Shown piece by piece: positions 8,301-16,625 of a DNA stretch of 35,157 bases (position 1 is the stretch's first letter; every line of letters begins with the position of its first letter). Origin of the DNA: an uncultured Pelagibacteraceae bacterium (GTDB lineage: Bacteria > Pseudomonadota > Alphaproteobacteria > Pelagibacterales > Pelagibacteraceae); NCBI GenBank assembly GCA_902537055.1, contig CACAZW010000011.1, positions 1 through 35,157 on the forward strand, in the 5' to 3' direction. Under the pieces are notes generated by a model that was given only the letters and a program-made list of their open reading frames with translations, did not search any database and was not told where the DNA came from. Made by a program: the position numbers and the translations under genes.

Positions 8301-8576
8301 TTACTTGTTAAATACTTCTTTAAGTGCTTTAGCAGGTAAAAACTTTACCTTTTGAGAAGCGGCGATTTGGATTTGCTCTCCAGTTCTAGGATTACGTCCA
8401 ATTCGGGCTTTTCTTTTAGCCACTTTATACGTACCAAAACCTGCAATCTTTACAGAATCGTCGTTTTTCAACGCATCTAGTATAGTATTCGTAATAGTAT
8501 CAAAAGTACGCTCTGCATCAGCTTTACTTTGATTTAACGAACCAGCTAGCTTTGCTACTAATTGTTTTTTGTTCAT
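8301..8576 (-). CDS. hup: HU-family DNA-binding protein
   Basis: A 91-residue histone-like protein that bends and coats DNA as a dimer. The N-terminal helices (MNKKQLVAKLAG, DAERTFDTITNTI), the GFGTYKV turn (47-53) and the DNA-intercalating arm RIGRNPRTGEQIQI (58-71) with its conserved Pro are all present. The length is standard (90-92). Shine-Dalgarno GGAG lies before the ATG. It reads in the same direction as amt downstream, with a long stem-loop between them. Confidence 0.95.
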   Translation of the reverse strand: MNKKQLVAKLAGSLNQSKADAERTFDTITNTILDALKNDDSVKIAGFGTYKVAKRKARIGRNPRTGEQIQIAASQKVKFLPAKALKEVFNK

Positions 8577-8604
8577 TTTAGCTCCGGTTTTAAAGGTTTA
8601 TACA

Positions 8605-8635
8605 ACTATACTTAACAAAATCATTGATAATTCAA
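8605..8635 (-). promoter_or_regulatory. Candidate hup promoter
   Basis: On the minus strand TTGAAT (8635-8630) and TATAGT (8610-8605) resemble -35 and -10 boxes with a long 19-base spacer. They lie about 30-60 bases before the hup start. Support is only by eye. Confidence 0.3.
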
Positions 8636-8704
8636 GCTTTTTTTTAGTATATATTTATTTTTGTAGTACAATATATAGTGGTTAAAAAAGTAAGTAATTA
8701 CAAC

Positions 8705-8727
8705 GCTTTTTTAGTTATTAAAAAAGC
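8705..8727 (-). terminator. Weak AT-rich hairpin after rseP
   Basis: GCTTTTTTA (8705-8713) and TAAAAAAGC (8719-8727) form a perfect nine-pair stem with a five-base loop, directly after the rseP stop. It is nearly all A-U and has no separate U-tract on the minus strand, so terminator strength is doubtful. Confidence 0.4.
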
Positions 8728-8728
8728 C

Positions 8729-9838
8729 TTAAAATAAGCCTAAATCTTTAAGGTCGTTAAATGTGGCGAAAAACATCAAAGATAGCAACAAAAACATTCC
8801 GATTCGAAAAAAACCTTCCTGTGTTTTTTGACTTAAAGGACGACCTAATACTTTTTCAAATGCATAAAACATCAGATGTCCTCCATCTAATAAAGGTATG
8901 GGAAATAAGTTAATTAATCCTAAACTTATAGAAATATATGCCATCATACTGACAAAAGGTATAATTCCGAATTCTGCTACTTGACCAGAAATTTTTGCTA
9001 TTCTAATTGGACCACCCAACTGAGAACTGTCCCCTGCTCCTGTAAACATTGACCCAAGATATTTAAGTGAAGAAGTTGTTACAAAATAAACTTCATTAAA
9101 TGATTGAAGTAAAGCTTGAGCAGGTCCAAGTTTTTTGTGTGTTATTTGATTGTTATAAGGACTAAGTTTAATACCTACCATCCTTTTCTTTAATTTGTTT
9201 CCTAATTCATCAACGCTATCAACAAAATTTGGCTTAACTTTTAAAATTATCTCCTGGTCATATCTTGAAACTTTAAAATCGATAAATTCTGATGTTGACA
9301 TTGCTATTAATTTAGAAACATCAAGAATACTTTCTACTTTTGTATTATCTATTTCAATAATAACATCATTTTTTTGCATACCAGCAACTTCTGCTGGACT
9401 ATCTTTTAATACTTCATCAATTACTGCTGGTGTAAAATCTTTACCTGCAAACATGTATATGAAAGTAAAAATGACTAAAGCTAATATAAAATTAGCCAAT
9501 GGTCCTCCAGCAACAATTAATGCTCTTTGGTAAAGAGGTTTTGTTACAAATAATTTATGTTGGTCTTCTTTGCTATATTTTTTTAGTAGCTCCTCTTGAT
9601 CTGCTTGTGAAAATACATTCCTATCTCCAAAAAATTTTACATAACCGCCTAGTGGTATCCAACAAACTTTCCATCTTGTCCCTGATTTATCATTCCATCC
9701 AAATAATTCTCGACCAAAACCTATCGAAAAATCTGTTACACCAACACCATATCTTTTTGCAAAATAATAGTGTCCATATTCATGAATAAAAACAACAACA
9801 ACGATTAATACAATAAATGGCAATACAAAATTAAGCAT
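8729..9838 (-). CDS. rseP: RseP-type site-2 membrane metalloprotease (M50)
   Basis: A 369-residue intramembrane zinc protease. HEYGH (19-23) in the first membrane segment gives the zinc-binding histidines and catalytic Glu. The second motif PIPLLDGGHLMFY near the C-terminus gives the third ligand Asp. GGYVKFFGD follows the first segment, and one PDZ domain lies in the middle (around 130-200), as in alphaproteobacterial RseP. It cleaves transmembrane anti-sigma factors or signal-peptide remnants. In many bacteria rseP sits between dxr and bamA; here it lies between hup and thiV, so a second copy elsewhere is possible. Confidence 0.88.
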   Translation of the reverse strand: MLNFVLPFIVLIVVVVFIHEYGHYYFAKRYGVGVTDFSIGFGRELFGWNDKSGTRWKVCWIPLGGYVKFFGDRNVFSQADQEELLKKYSKEDQHKLFVTKPLYQRALIVAGGPLANFILALVIFTFIYMFAGKDFTPAVIDEVLKDSPAEVAGMQKNDVIIEIDNTKVESILDVSKLIAMSTSEFIDFKVSRYDQEIILKVKPNFVDSVDELGNKLKKRMVGIKLSPYNNQITHKKLGPAQALLQSFNEVYFVTTSSLKYLGSMFTGAGDSSQLGGPIRIAKISGQVAEFGIIPFVSMMAYISISLGLINLFPIPLLDGGHLMFYAFEKVLGRPLSQKTQEGFFRIGMFLLLSLMFFATFNDLKDLGLF

Positions 9839-9879
9839 TCATTAAATTATACAATAATTAAGTTTTAAATAAACATCAA

Positions 9880-11310
9880 TTATTTCAGTTTCCATGCAAT
9901 TATTGGTGATAAAGTTGCCGCAATAAATGAACAAAATAAAAGAGATTGAGAAATATACGATGGTGCTAAATCCATAGGCAAAATTACGCCAAATAGTATT
10001 GATTTAGAAAAATCTGGACTTGGAAAAAATAATAATCCTGCGATTAATCCAACTAATATAGAAACATATGCATTTTTTTCATCATAAGATTTAGAATAAA
10101 AAGTATAAAAAACACTTAGAACAGCCGCACAACAAAATAAATCTGCTATTAAGAATAAATAAAGGATACTAAATCCTTTTGATGCAACAAAAAAAGCTAT
10201 AACCGAAAGAAAAATAACAAATTGTTTTGAGATATTTAAATGATTATTTTTTAAATTTAATACTTTATCTACATCTATTATTACCAAACTTGAAATAGCA
10301 TTTATTAAAGTATCAATACTGCTTATAGTTAAAGAGATAGATAAAATTATAACAATGACTGAAAATATTATTAAATTTTCTTTTAATAAAATTGTGAAAA
10401 ATGCAAGATCAGGTATGACATTAGTATCTTGAGAGACAGCCACTAAACCACTAAATCCCATAAAAAAGACTATTGGTAATATTATTAAAAATGAAAATAT
10501 TAAACTTTTTTTTAAAATCTCGTAATTTTTTGCAGCATAAACTCTCTGCCAATTACCTTGATGAAAAAGATTAGTTGCAGCAACAGCTATAAAGAAAGTT
10601 AAACCGGCAGTATAATTTGGAAGATAACTAAAACTTAACAAATGCGGATTATTATTTTTAATAATTTCAAAATTAAATTCGTTTGTTTCAATTGAGGTAA
10701 TAAAAATTAAACTAATTATTAAAAGTGCCACAAATACAAAAAATTGAATATTATCTGTGATTAAGGATGCTCTTAACCCTCCATATAATGTATAAAATAA
10801 CGAACATGATATTACTATTAAAGAGGTGATCCACAATTCAGTACCAGATATGTAATTAATTAAAAAAGCTACAGCGGTAACTTCAGCAATTAAAAAGATT
10901 GTCATATAAAAAATGGAAAAAACTAAAATAAGTTTATAGAGATTTGGTCCAAATCTTAATCTTATTATTTCAATAATACTTTTGCCTTGCGGATAACTAG
11001 TTCTAAATTTTTTACCAAGATAAATTAAAATAAAAAGCGGAAATGCAGTTCCTAGTGAATAGCCAATCACTGCACCAATTCCTCCCCATGTTGCTGCTGA
11101 TGCGGGTCCAAATAAAATCCAAGCACCAAGAGCAGAGGCAACAAGACTTGAAGTTAAAGATAAAGTTCCAATTGAGCGGTTAGCAACTAAGTAATTGTTT
11201 AGTCCTTTAAATTTTTTTGAATAGTAGATGCCTACAAAAATAAACAACAAACTTAAAGTTATAATCAAAATAATTGCTGTTACTTGATTAATTATATTTA
11301 GATTATTCAT
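9880..11310 (-). CDS. thiV: Sodium:solute symporter, probable HMP/thiamine-precursor transporter ThiV
   Basis: A 476-residue sodium:solute symporter (SSS/SSF family) with about 13 hydrophobic segments. NNYLVANRSIGTLSLTSSLVA near residue 40 and the AWILFGPASAATWGG region are the usual N-terminal signatures. The leader carries a TPP riboswitch, so the substrate is very probably a thiamine precursor. ThiV of this family has been proposed to import the pyrimidine HMP in SAR11, which cannot make it. Family and regulation are seen; the substrate is by analogy. It is the only gene of its transcription unit in the window. Confidence 0.85.
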   Translation of the reverse strand: MNNLNIINQVTAIILIITLSLLFIFVGIYYSKKFKGLNNYLVANRSIGTLSLTSSLVASALGAWILFGPASAATWGGIGAVIGYSLGTAFPLFILIYLGKKFRTSYPQGKSIIEIIRLRFGPNLYKLILVFSIFYMTIFLIAEVTAVAFLINYISGTELWITSLIVISCSLFYTLYGGLRASLITDNIQFFVFVALLIISLIFITSIETNEFNFEIIKNNNPHLLSFSYLPNYTAGLTFFIAVAATNLFHQGNWQRVYAAKNYEILKKSLIFSFLIILPIVFFMGFSGLVAVSQDTNVIPDLAFFTILLKENLIIFSVIVIILSISLTISSIDTLINAISSLVIIDVDKVLNLKNNHLNISKQFVIFLSVIAFFVASKGFSILYLFLIADLFCCAAVLSVFYTFYSKSYDEKNAYVSILVGLIAGLLFFPSPDFSKSILFGVILPMDLAPSYISQSLLFCSFIAATLSPIIAWKLK

Positions 11311-11322
11311 TTTTCCCTTTCT

Positions 11323-11376
11323 GAATTACCGGACAGGTTCAATGGGTTATTCTCAGCTAAAAAGCACCCCAAATTC
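11323..11376 (-). ncRNA. TPP riboswitch (THI element), compact form
   Basis: Reading the minus strand, the conserved elements appear in order: P1 GAATT (11376-11372), GGGGTGC (11370-11364), CTGAGA (11356-11351), ACCC (11347-11344), GAACCTG (11340-11334), CCGG and P1' AATTC (11327-11323). These are the hallmark thi-box sequences. The P3 arm is reduced to a GCT/AGC stem, so the element is very short. It ends about a dozen bases before the thiV ATG and close to its AAGGG ribosome site, which favours control of translation initiation. Confidence 0.92.
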
Positions 11377-11516
11377 TAAATAAATCATTAAATTTAAAAT
11401 TTCAAGAAATTATCCTAGATTTTGCATTGCTCATTAGACTAATTAGCATTGTATTGTCTGAGTTGATTGAATTAATTTACAAATTATTAATTCCCTTCCT
11501 TTTAGTTATAAACTTA

Positions 11517-11542
11517 TTAGGCTTTAAGAAATTAAAGCCTAA
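11517..11542 (-). terminator. Perfect 11-bp hairpin after the TSUP gene
   Basis: TTAGGCTTTAA (11517-11527) and TTAAAGCCTAA (11532-11542) are perfect inverted repeats around a four-base loop, directly abutting the stop codon of the TSUP gene. No strong U-tract follows on the minus strand, so it may terminate weakly or protect the 3' end. Confidence 0.6.
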
Positions 11543-12289
11543 TTAAACCATAAAATCTAATATTAACTTAAAACTACTAACCAAAATTAAAGCATAAATA
11601 ATATTGTAGAATAAATTTTCCTCAATTATTTTGAGTAATTTATAACCTATAAATATTCCAATTAGCGCTAAAGGGAAAAGAGTAACTGACTGATACAGAG
11701 TATCAAAATTCATCATGGATAAATAAACATACAGAGGAAGCTTAATAAGATTAACACAACTAAAAAAAATAATTCTTGTCCCAACATAAATTTCTTTCTT
11801 CATTCTTAATGGGAGTAAATAAAGACTTGTTGGCGTTCCACCAGCATGTACACAAAAACTTGAAAAACCAGCAATAGATGAGCAAATTGCACCTTTTAAA
11901 AAATTTTTCTTAGCAGGTATTGTTTTTTCTTTTTTAAATAAAAAATAATGACCAGAAAATAAGAAACCCATTATTCCAACAATTAGTTTAAGTAAATTCT
12001 CTGAAAAATAAGTAAAGGTAAATGAGCCTATTATTATTCCAATAGCAGCAAATGGAACTATTAACTTTAGTGTTCCAAAATCAAATTCCCTTCTAAATCT
12101 ATAAACAGCAATAATGTCTGAAAAAATCAGTATGGGTAAAATTATAGCAAGCGCTTGATTTAATGGCATAACTACTGTCATTAAAGGAACCGAAATTAAT
12201 GATATCGATCCACCTAAACCTGATTTAGCAATTCCATATAAAACAATTGCCGGAACTACACTAAGAAAGAATAATAAGTTAATCTCCAT
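11543..12289 (-). CDS. TSUP (TauE/SafE) family permease
   Basis: A 248-residue protein with about eight hydrophobic segments in two halves. Typical TSUP features are GSLGGSI-like GLGGSISLISVPLM near residue 25 and a second half beginning GAICSSIAGFSSFCVHAGGTP. The family exports or imports sulfite, sulfoacetate and other small oxyanions. Given the sulfonate genes 4-16 kb away, sulfite export is an attractive guess, but the gene is in an ABC-exporter unit and not in the sulfonate unit. It is last of a five-gene minus-strand run. Confidence 0.8.
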   Translation of the reverse strand: MEINLLFFLSVVPAIVLYGIAKSGLGGSISLISVPLMTVVMPLNQALAIILPILIFSDIIAVYRFRREFDFGTLKLIVPFAAIGIIIGSFTFTYFSENLLKLIVGIMGFLFSGHYFLFKKEKTIPAKKNFLKGAICSSIAGFSSFCVHAGGTPTSLYLLPLRMKKEIYVGTRIIFFSCVNLIKLPLYVYLSMMNFDTLYQSVTLFPLALIGIFIGYKLLKIIEENLFYNIIYALILVSSFKLILDFMV

Positions 12290-12295
12290 TATAAA

Positions 12296-12460
12296 TTAGA
12301 AATATAGCAACAAGGATAAAACTACTAATATTAAAACTAATATGATGATGGCTATATAATTGAGTTTAATTTTAAATTTGCTTAATAAAAATTCGTTAAT
12401 TTTTTCCCAAAAAATTATAATTAAAATTAATATAACTGCTGGAAGAATAAATTTAATCAT
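12296..12460 (-). CDS. 54-residue two-span membrane protein
   Basis: An ATG-started ORF in an otherwise gene-free 350-base stretch. Two hydrophobic segments (about 3-18 and 36-54) flank a short charged piece WEKINEFLLSKFKIK. It starts eight bases after the stop of the preceding small ORF and ends six bases before the TSUP start, so it fits the operon. Family unknown. Confidence 0.5.
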   Translation of the reverse strand: MIKFILPAVILILIIIFWEKINEFLLSKFKIKLNYIAIIILVLILVVLSLLLYF

Positions 12461-12468
12461 AAATCTAT

Positions 12469-12639
12469 TTACATCAAAAAATACATCAATCCAAATATTA
12501 CTAGTATTATTATTATTATCCAGATAGAGAAATTTGATACTAATTGTTTAATATTTGAGTTTGATCTCAAAAAGTTTGGTAATACTAATATTAAGACTAG
12601 AATTAAAAATATTGCAGGAATTATTTGATCAACTGTCAA
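12469..12639 (-). CDS. 56-residue two-span membrane protein, TTG start
   Basis: The frame opens with TTG one base after the ABC permease stop codon; an in-frame stop lies just upstream, so TTG is the only near start. The protein has two hydrophobic segments (about 5-20 and 38-56) with a polar linker RSNSNIKQLVSN. Its layout mirrors the next small ORF, and the two could be partners. Existence is inferred from operon fit and composition; no family recognised. Confidence 0.45.
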   Translation of the reverse strand: MTVDQIIPAIFLILVLILVLPNFLRSNSNIKQLVSNFSIWIIIIILVIFGLMYFLM

Positions 12640-12640
12640 A

Positions 12641-13408
12641 TTAGTTTTTTATATTATAACCCTTTTTTAATATAGCTGCCACCAGTGTTACACAAACAAT
12701 TAAAAATAAAATCATTGTTGATATACTTATCCATATATTAAAATCTGATACTCCATAAAATGAAAACCTTAGTCCATTAACTAAATATACAACAGGATTA
12801 AAATATGTGACTGTCTGCCAAAAACTTGGGAGCATGTCTAGAGAGTACAAACTACCACCAAGGAAAACCATTGGCGTTATAACTATTGTAGGAATTATAG
12901 ACATTTGCTCGAAATTTTTGCTTAATAGTCCAATCAAAAATCCAAACAATGCAAAAGTAAAAGCTACTAAGATTAATAGAAAAACCATTAGTAAAGGAAA
13001 CTTTACATTTACCTCAGCAAAAAAAAGTGATGTAAAAAAAATCACTGCTGCTACTAATAATGTTTTTGTTGCCCCTGCTCCAACATAAGCTATAACAATC
13101 TCAGTTGTTGAAATTGGTGCAGCTAGTATTTCATAAATCGTTCCATTAAACTTTGGAAAAAATATTCCAAAAGAAGTGTTACTTATTGATTGAGTTAATA
13201 AGGTTAACATCAATAAACCAGGTACAATATAAGAACCGTAACTAATTCCATCAATGTTTTCGACATAATCACCAATTACTGAACCAAATACTATAAAATA
13301 TAATGATGTAGACAAAACTGGCGAAAGAAGAGATTGTATTAGTGTCCTTCTAAATCTATCCATTTCATGAAAATAAATTGCTTTTAACGCATGAAAGTTA
13401 ATCGTCAT
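12641..13408 (-). CDS. ABC-2 type exporter permease
   Basis: A 255-residue permease with six hydrophobic segments. The GSYIVPGLLMLTLLTQSISNT region and the C-terminal MVFLGGSLYSLDMLPSFWQ, followed by FNPVVYLVNGLRFSFYG, are typical of the ABC-2 (YadH/NodJ-like) permeases. Its ATG overlaps the end of the ATPase gene by 11 bases, so the two form one exporter. Substrate unknown; relatives export polysaccharides, drugs or lipids. Confidence 0.88.
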   Translation of the reverse strand: MTINFHALKAIYFHEMDRFRRTLIQSLLSPVLSTSLYFIVFGSVIGDYVENIDGISYGSYIVPGLLMLTLLTQSISNTSFGIFFPKFNGTIYEILAAPISTTEIVIAYVGAGATKTLLVAAVIFFTSLFFAEVNVKFPLLMVFLLILVAFTFALFGFLIGLLSKNFEQMSIIPTIVITPMVFLGGSLYSLDMLPSFWQTVTYFNPVVYLVNGLRFSFYGVSDFNIWISISTMILFLIVCVTLVAAILKKGYNIKN

Positions 13409-14333
13409 TGTTTTCCTTTACCAATGTCACAAAAATCTTTTCAAGGTTATTTTGCTCTGTCTTTAAATCTCTCATTCGTAAGCCTGCATTTTTTAGATCC
13501 TGAAGCATTTTAGTAATACCTGTTCTTTCTGCATGTAAATTATAATTATATATTAAAGAATATTTATCATTTGAAATAGAGAGATTATACTCATCAAGCT
13601 CACTCGGAATATTTTCAACTTTATCTTGTAATTCAATTGTTAATTTTTTATGTCCCATTTTTTTCAATAAATCAATTTTATTATCTACAACGATAATTTC
13701 ACCTTGATTAATAACTGCTACTCTATCAGCAATAGCTTCTGCTTCTTCGATATAGTGTGTTGTTAAAATTATAGTTACACCAGTTTTCCTTAATCCCTCT
13801 ACAACTTTCCACATATCTTTTCTCAATTCTACATCTACACCAGCTGTTGGTTCATCAAGAAATAAGATTGTAGGTTCGTGTGATAAGGCTTTGGCAATCA
13901 TCACTCTTCTTTTCATACCACCAGATAATTGGTTTAATCTTAAATCTTTCTTATCCCAAAGACTGAAATCTTTTAATATTTTTTCAATATGCTTAGGATC
14001 AGGTCCTTTGCCATATAATCCTCTTGAGTAAGAAACATTATTAAAAACTGTTTCAAATTGTTCTAGTGAAATTTCTTGTGGAACCAAACCTATTCTAGAT
14101 CTTGTCTCTCTATAATCTTTTATTATATCATATCCATCAACAGTTATTTCGCCAGAACTAGGTTTTACAATTCCACAAACAATACTAATTAATGTAGTTT
14201 TACCAGCACCATTAGGTCCTAGCATTGCAATTATTTCACCTTGTTTTATTTTTAAATCTACAGATTTTAAAGCATTAAAACCATTGTCATATACTTTAGA
14301 TAAATTATTTATTGTGATTAAATCTTTTGACAT
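13398..14333 (-). CDS. ABC exporter ATPase (YadG/CcmA-like)
   Basis: A 311-residue nucleotide-binding subunit. Walker A GPNGAGKTT (about 39-47), signature LSGGMKRR (about 139-146), Walker B ILFLDEPTAGVD and the switch His in TTHYIEEAEAI are all intact. The C-terminal ~80 residues beyond the ATPase core are the accessory domain seen in ABC-2 exporters. It is the first gene of the minus-strand run with the permease, two tiny membrane proteins and TSUP. Confidence 0.9.
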   Translation of the reverse strand: MSKDLITINNLSKVYDNGFNALKSVDLKIKQGEIIAMLGPNGAGKTTLISIVCGIVKPSSGEITVDGYDIIKDYRETRSRIGLVPQEISLEQFETVFNNVSYSRGLYGKGPDPKHIEKILKDFSLWDKKDLRLNQLSGGMKRRVMIAKALSHEPTILFLDEPTAGVDVELRKDMWKVVEGLRKTGVTIILTTHYIEEAEAIADRVAVINQGEIIVVDNKIDLLKKMGHKKLTIELQDKVENIPSELDEYNLSISNDKYSLIYNYNLHAERTGITKMLQDLKNAGLRMRDLKTEQNNLEKIFVTLVKENNDD

Positions 14334-14365
14334 TTTTGAAAATCAAATCTGATATAGTGATATTT

Positions 14366-14809
14366 TTAGTGACAAGCAATGTTATATTTTTTTAATCTCC
14401 AGTAATTGTAAGGCCATGGAGTTAAAAAACCAGCAATAAGCATTATTGGAACCACCCACCAATTTAAAATAGCTCCACCTGTTAAAATTACATCTGTGAG
14501 GTTCATGGCTATTTCCATACTGACCATTGATATAAAGCTCATACCAAGTGCAGTCTTAAATGCTTTAGAGAAGTTAAGATTTTGTCTTAGTAAGATTATT
14601 GTTTCTAAAATTATACTAGTAATCAATCCATTTATAATTGCTAAAGTCATGATGGCTAAAACAGGCCAGGGAATTCCTGTTATCTGAAAATACAATATAG
14701 TTCCAAAGTCACCAATTGCACAGCCTAGTAAACACCAAGCAGTATTTTTTGCGCTTTTTTTCCAAGTATGTTTGCATGACCAATTAAAATTAACTGCTTC
14801 TGAACTCAT
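14366..14809 (-). CDS. DUF4396-like membrane protein
   Basis: A 147-residue protein with four hydrophobic segments. TAWCLLGCAIGDFG near residue 25 and MSFISMVSMEIAMNLTD near residue 90 match my memory of the DUF4396 family, whose function is unknown and which often sits near metal or redox genes. Two Cys in the first segment (CLLGC) and a C-terminal CH could bind metal or heme; this is inference. Its start overlaps the stop of the cytochrome c gene by four bases, indicating co-translation. Confidence 0.65.
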   Translation of the reverse strand: MSSEAVNFNWSCKHTWKKSAKNTAWCLLGCAIGDFGTILYFQITGIPWPVLAIMTLAIINGLITSIILETIILLRQNLNFSKAFKTALGMSFISMVSMEIAMNLTDVILTGGAILNWWVVPIMLIAGFLTPWPYNYWRLKKYNIACH

Positions 14810-15234
14810 TGTTTGCTCATTTCTAAATGATATTCATAAATATCATCTTTCCAATAAGATTTAATGTACGAAAGAATGTCATCAATACCTTCATCACTTA
14901 TTTTATCACCAAAACCCATCATCTTGCCTTCATAATTTTTTATCAATTTAGCAAATCCATACTTTATCATTCTATGTAGTAACTCATCTGTATGATGCCA
15001 AGTATGACCAGTTCCATTTAAAGGCGGTGCTTTTCTATGCCCATCCTCATCTAAACCTTGCCAATTTGTAGCTCCAGCTAAATTTGCTTGGTGACAAGAA
15101 ACACAATATTGATTGTATAATATCTTGCCATTTTTAATTGCTTCTAATGAATCTCTAGTTATGGGGTAGTGCGAATGAGAGAAAGCAGTATCTGCATAAA
15201 ATAAAACAAAAAAAATAAAAATATACTTTTTCAT
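14806..15234 (-). CDS. Class I cytochrome c, secreted
   Basis: A 142-residue protein with an N-terminal signal peptide (about 19 residues, ending ADTAFS) and one heme-binding CVSCH (C44, C47, H48). The Met in GKMMGFGDKISDEGIDDI (about 104-121) is the probable distal heme ligand, in the usual place before the C-terminal helix. It acts in the periplasm as an electron carrier. It starts three bases after the c' gene and overlaps the DUF4396 gene. Confidence 0.88.
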   Translation of the reverse strand: MKKYIFIFFVLFYADTAFSHSHYPITRDSLEAIKNGKILYNQYCVSCHQANLAGATNWQGLDEDGHRKAPPLNGTGHTWHHTDELLHRMIKYGFAKLIKNYEGKMMGFGDKISDEGIDDILSYIKSYWKDDIYEYHLEMSKQ

Positions 15235-15237
15235 TAA

Positions 15238-15702
15238 TTAATGTGGAGCTCTATATCTACTATGACATGCTTTACAGCTTGACCACATATATTGTTTTAG
15301 AGCTGCTCTAAAATCATCTTGGTCTTCAATAATTGATGCTAATTTTATCATTTTATCTGATGATTTTTTCATAAGAGCATCAAATTTATCTTTTTCTTCC
15401 CATATTATAGGTAAGGCTTCTGTTCCGTGTCCCTCTTTTGTATTTTCAGGAAACAAAGTTAATAATTCCAAATAATTATCACTCATTCTTAACATTAGTT
15501 TTTTTGAATCCTCAATTTCAACTTCGTTAAGTAAAATACTAATTCTTTTTGCTAGTTTATAATTTTGACTGAATAAAGATTTTCTTTTCTTTATTATATC
15601 TTTTGCACTTTCTTCTGAAAAAGCATTAGAATTAAATGAAAAAGATAGCACTACAATAAACAACACTTTAAAAATATTATTAATTTTTATAAAATAGCTC
15701 AT
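15238..15702 (-). CDS. Cytochrome c' / c556-like (class II)
   Basis: A helical periplasmic protein with a single C-terminal heme site CKACH, six residues from the end, as in class II cytochromes. The frame stays open to an ATG at 15759, but starting at 15702 gives a normal signal peptide (MSYFIKINNIFK, a hydrophobic run, then SNAFSEE) and 154 residues. That start overlaps the ATG of the divergent cytochrome b gene by two bases. Class II cytochromes bind NO or serve as small electron carriers; which applies here is unknown. Confidence 0.8.
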   Translation of the reverse strand: MSYFIKINNIFKVLFIVVLSFSFNSNAFSEESAKDIIKKRKSLFSQNYKLAKRISILLNEVEIEDSKKLMLRMSDNYLELLTLFPENTKEGHGTEALPIIWEEKDKFDALMKKSSDKMIKLASIIEDQDDFRAALKQYMWSSCKACHSRYRAPH

Positions 15703-16228
15703 GCCAAATGATATAACATTACGATATAGTTGGTTAGCTAAATTTTTCCATTGGTTCACTTTGTTCCTTCTAATTGCTCAAATACCAATGGGATTTATTT
15801 TAGTAAGATTGGATTTTTCAGATTTAAGAATAACTGTTGAAAATATACATGTGATAGTTGGAATATCTATATTTTACTTAACCTTATTTAGGTTAATTTA
15901 TAAATTTTTTAGTAAATCTCCAAAATTAATTCCGGAGGCGTTTATAGGTCAGAATTTAATAGCAAAGGCAAATCATTTTGCTCTTTATGTCGCACTATTA
16001 ACAATAACAACATCAGGAATTTTAAAAAAATTATTTAATGGCGAAAAATTAAATTTTTTTATTTTTAAATTAAGAATCGAAGATAATTTTGATTTAGCTG
16101 ATCAATTTTACAATATTCATGTTATTTCGAATTACACATTAATTGCATTAATAACATTGCATATATTTGCTGTTTTATTTCATCAAATATTTTTGAAAGA
16201 AAACATCTTGAAAAGAATGACTAAATAA
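15701..16228 (+). CDS. Cytochrome b561-family membrane protein
   Basis: A 175-residue four-helix membrane protein. Candidate heme-b histidines are in KFFHWFTLF (helix 1), ENIHVIVGISIF (helix 2), KANHFALYVALLT (helix 3) and ITLHIFAVLFHQ (helix 4), the pattern of bacterial cytochrome b561 / Ni-hydrogenase-type b subunits. It could pass electrons between quinones and the adjacent periplasmic cytochromes. It diverges from the c' gene with overlapping start codons, and is followed 13 bases later by the thioredoxin-like gene. Confidence 0.85.
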   Translation: MPNDITLRYSWLAKFFHWFTLFLLIAQIPMGFILVRLDFSDLRITVENIHVIVGISIFYLTLFRLIYKFFSKSPKLIPEAFIGQNLIAKANHFALYVALLTITTSGILKKLFNGEKLNFFIFKLRIEDNFDLADQFYNIHVISNYTLIALITLHIFAVLFHQIFLKENILKRMTK

Positions 16229-16241
16229 TTAAATAGCTCTT

Positions 16242-16616
16242 ATGAAAAAATTATTTATATTTATCATTTTAATATTAGTACCAAATGTTTCTTTGAGTTT
16301 TGAAAAAACTACAAATTTTGATTTAAAGAAATTATTTGAAATTCAAAAATCTGGTAAAACAATTGTTATTAATTCATGGAATAAATATTGTTCAACTTGT
16401 GCAGCTCAAACAAAAGTTTTCGATCAGGCCATGAAAGATTTTAAGGATGTAGAGTTTTTGTTTTACGAGCAAGATAAAAATAAAGATATAGCCAAAACTC
16501 TTGGGATAAATTATTGGACTACAATTGTAGTTTTCAAAGGTCAAAATGAAGTTGGAAGAGAAATGGGCTTAACCGACAAAGATCAAATATACAATCTTAT
16601 AAATAAAGGTATATAA
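16242..16616 (+). CDS. Secreted thioredoxin-like protein
   Basis: A 124-residue protein with a signal peptide (about 19 residues, MKKLFIFIILILVPNVSLS) and a thioredoxin fold. The active site is CSTC (C50, C53) in NSWNKYCSTCAAQ, with Lys-Tyr in place of the usual Trp-Cys-Gly-Pro surroundings. The cis-Pro region is replaced by NYWTTIVVFK. It probably handles disulfides or apocytochrome thiols in the periplasm beside the cytochrome genes. Same unit as cytochrome b561. Confidence 0.8.
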   Translation: MKKLFIFIILILVPNVSLSFEKTTNFDLKKLFEIQKSGKTIVINSWNKYCSTCAAQTKVFDQAMKDFKDVEFLFYEQDKNKDIAKTLGINYWTTIVVFKGQNEVGREMGLTDKDQIYNLINKGI

Positions 16617-16625
16617 TTCCTTTTT

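Noticed and set aside
15703..15759. Longer start for the cytochrome c' gene
   Set aside because: It would place 19 extra polar residues before the signal peptide and run inside the divergent b561 gene.
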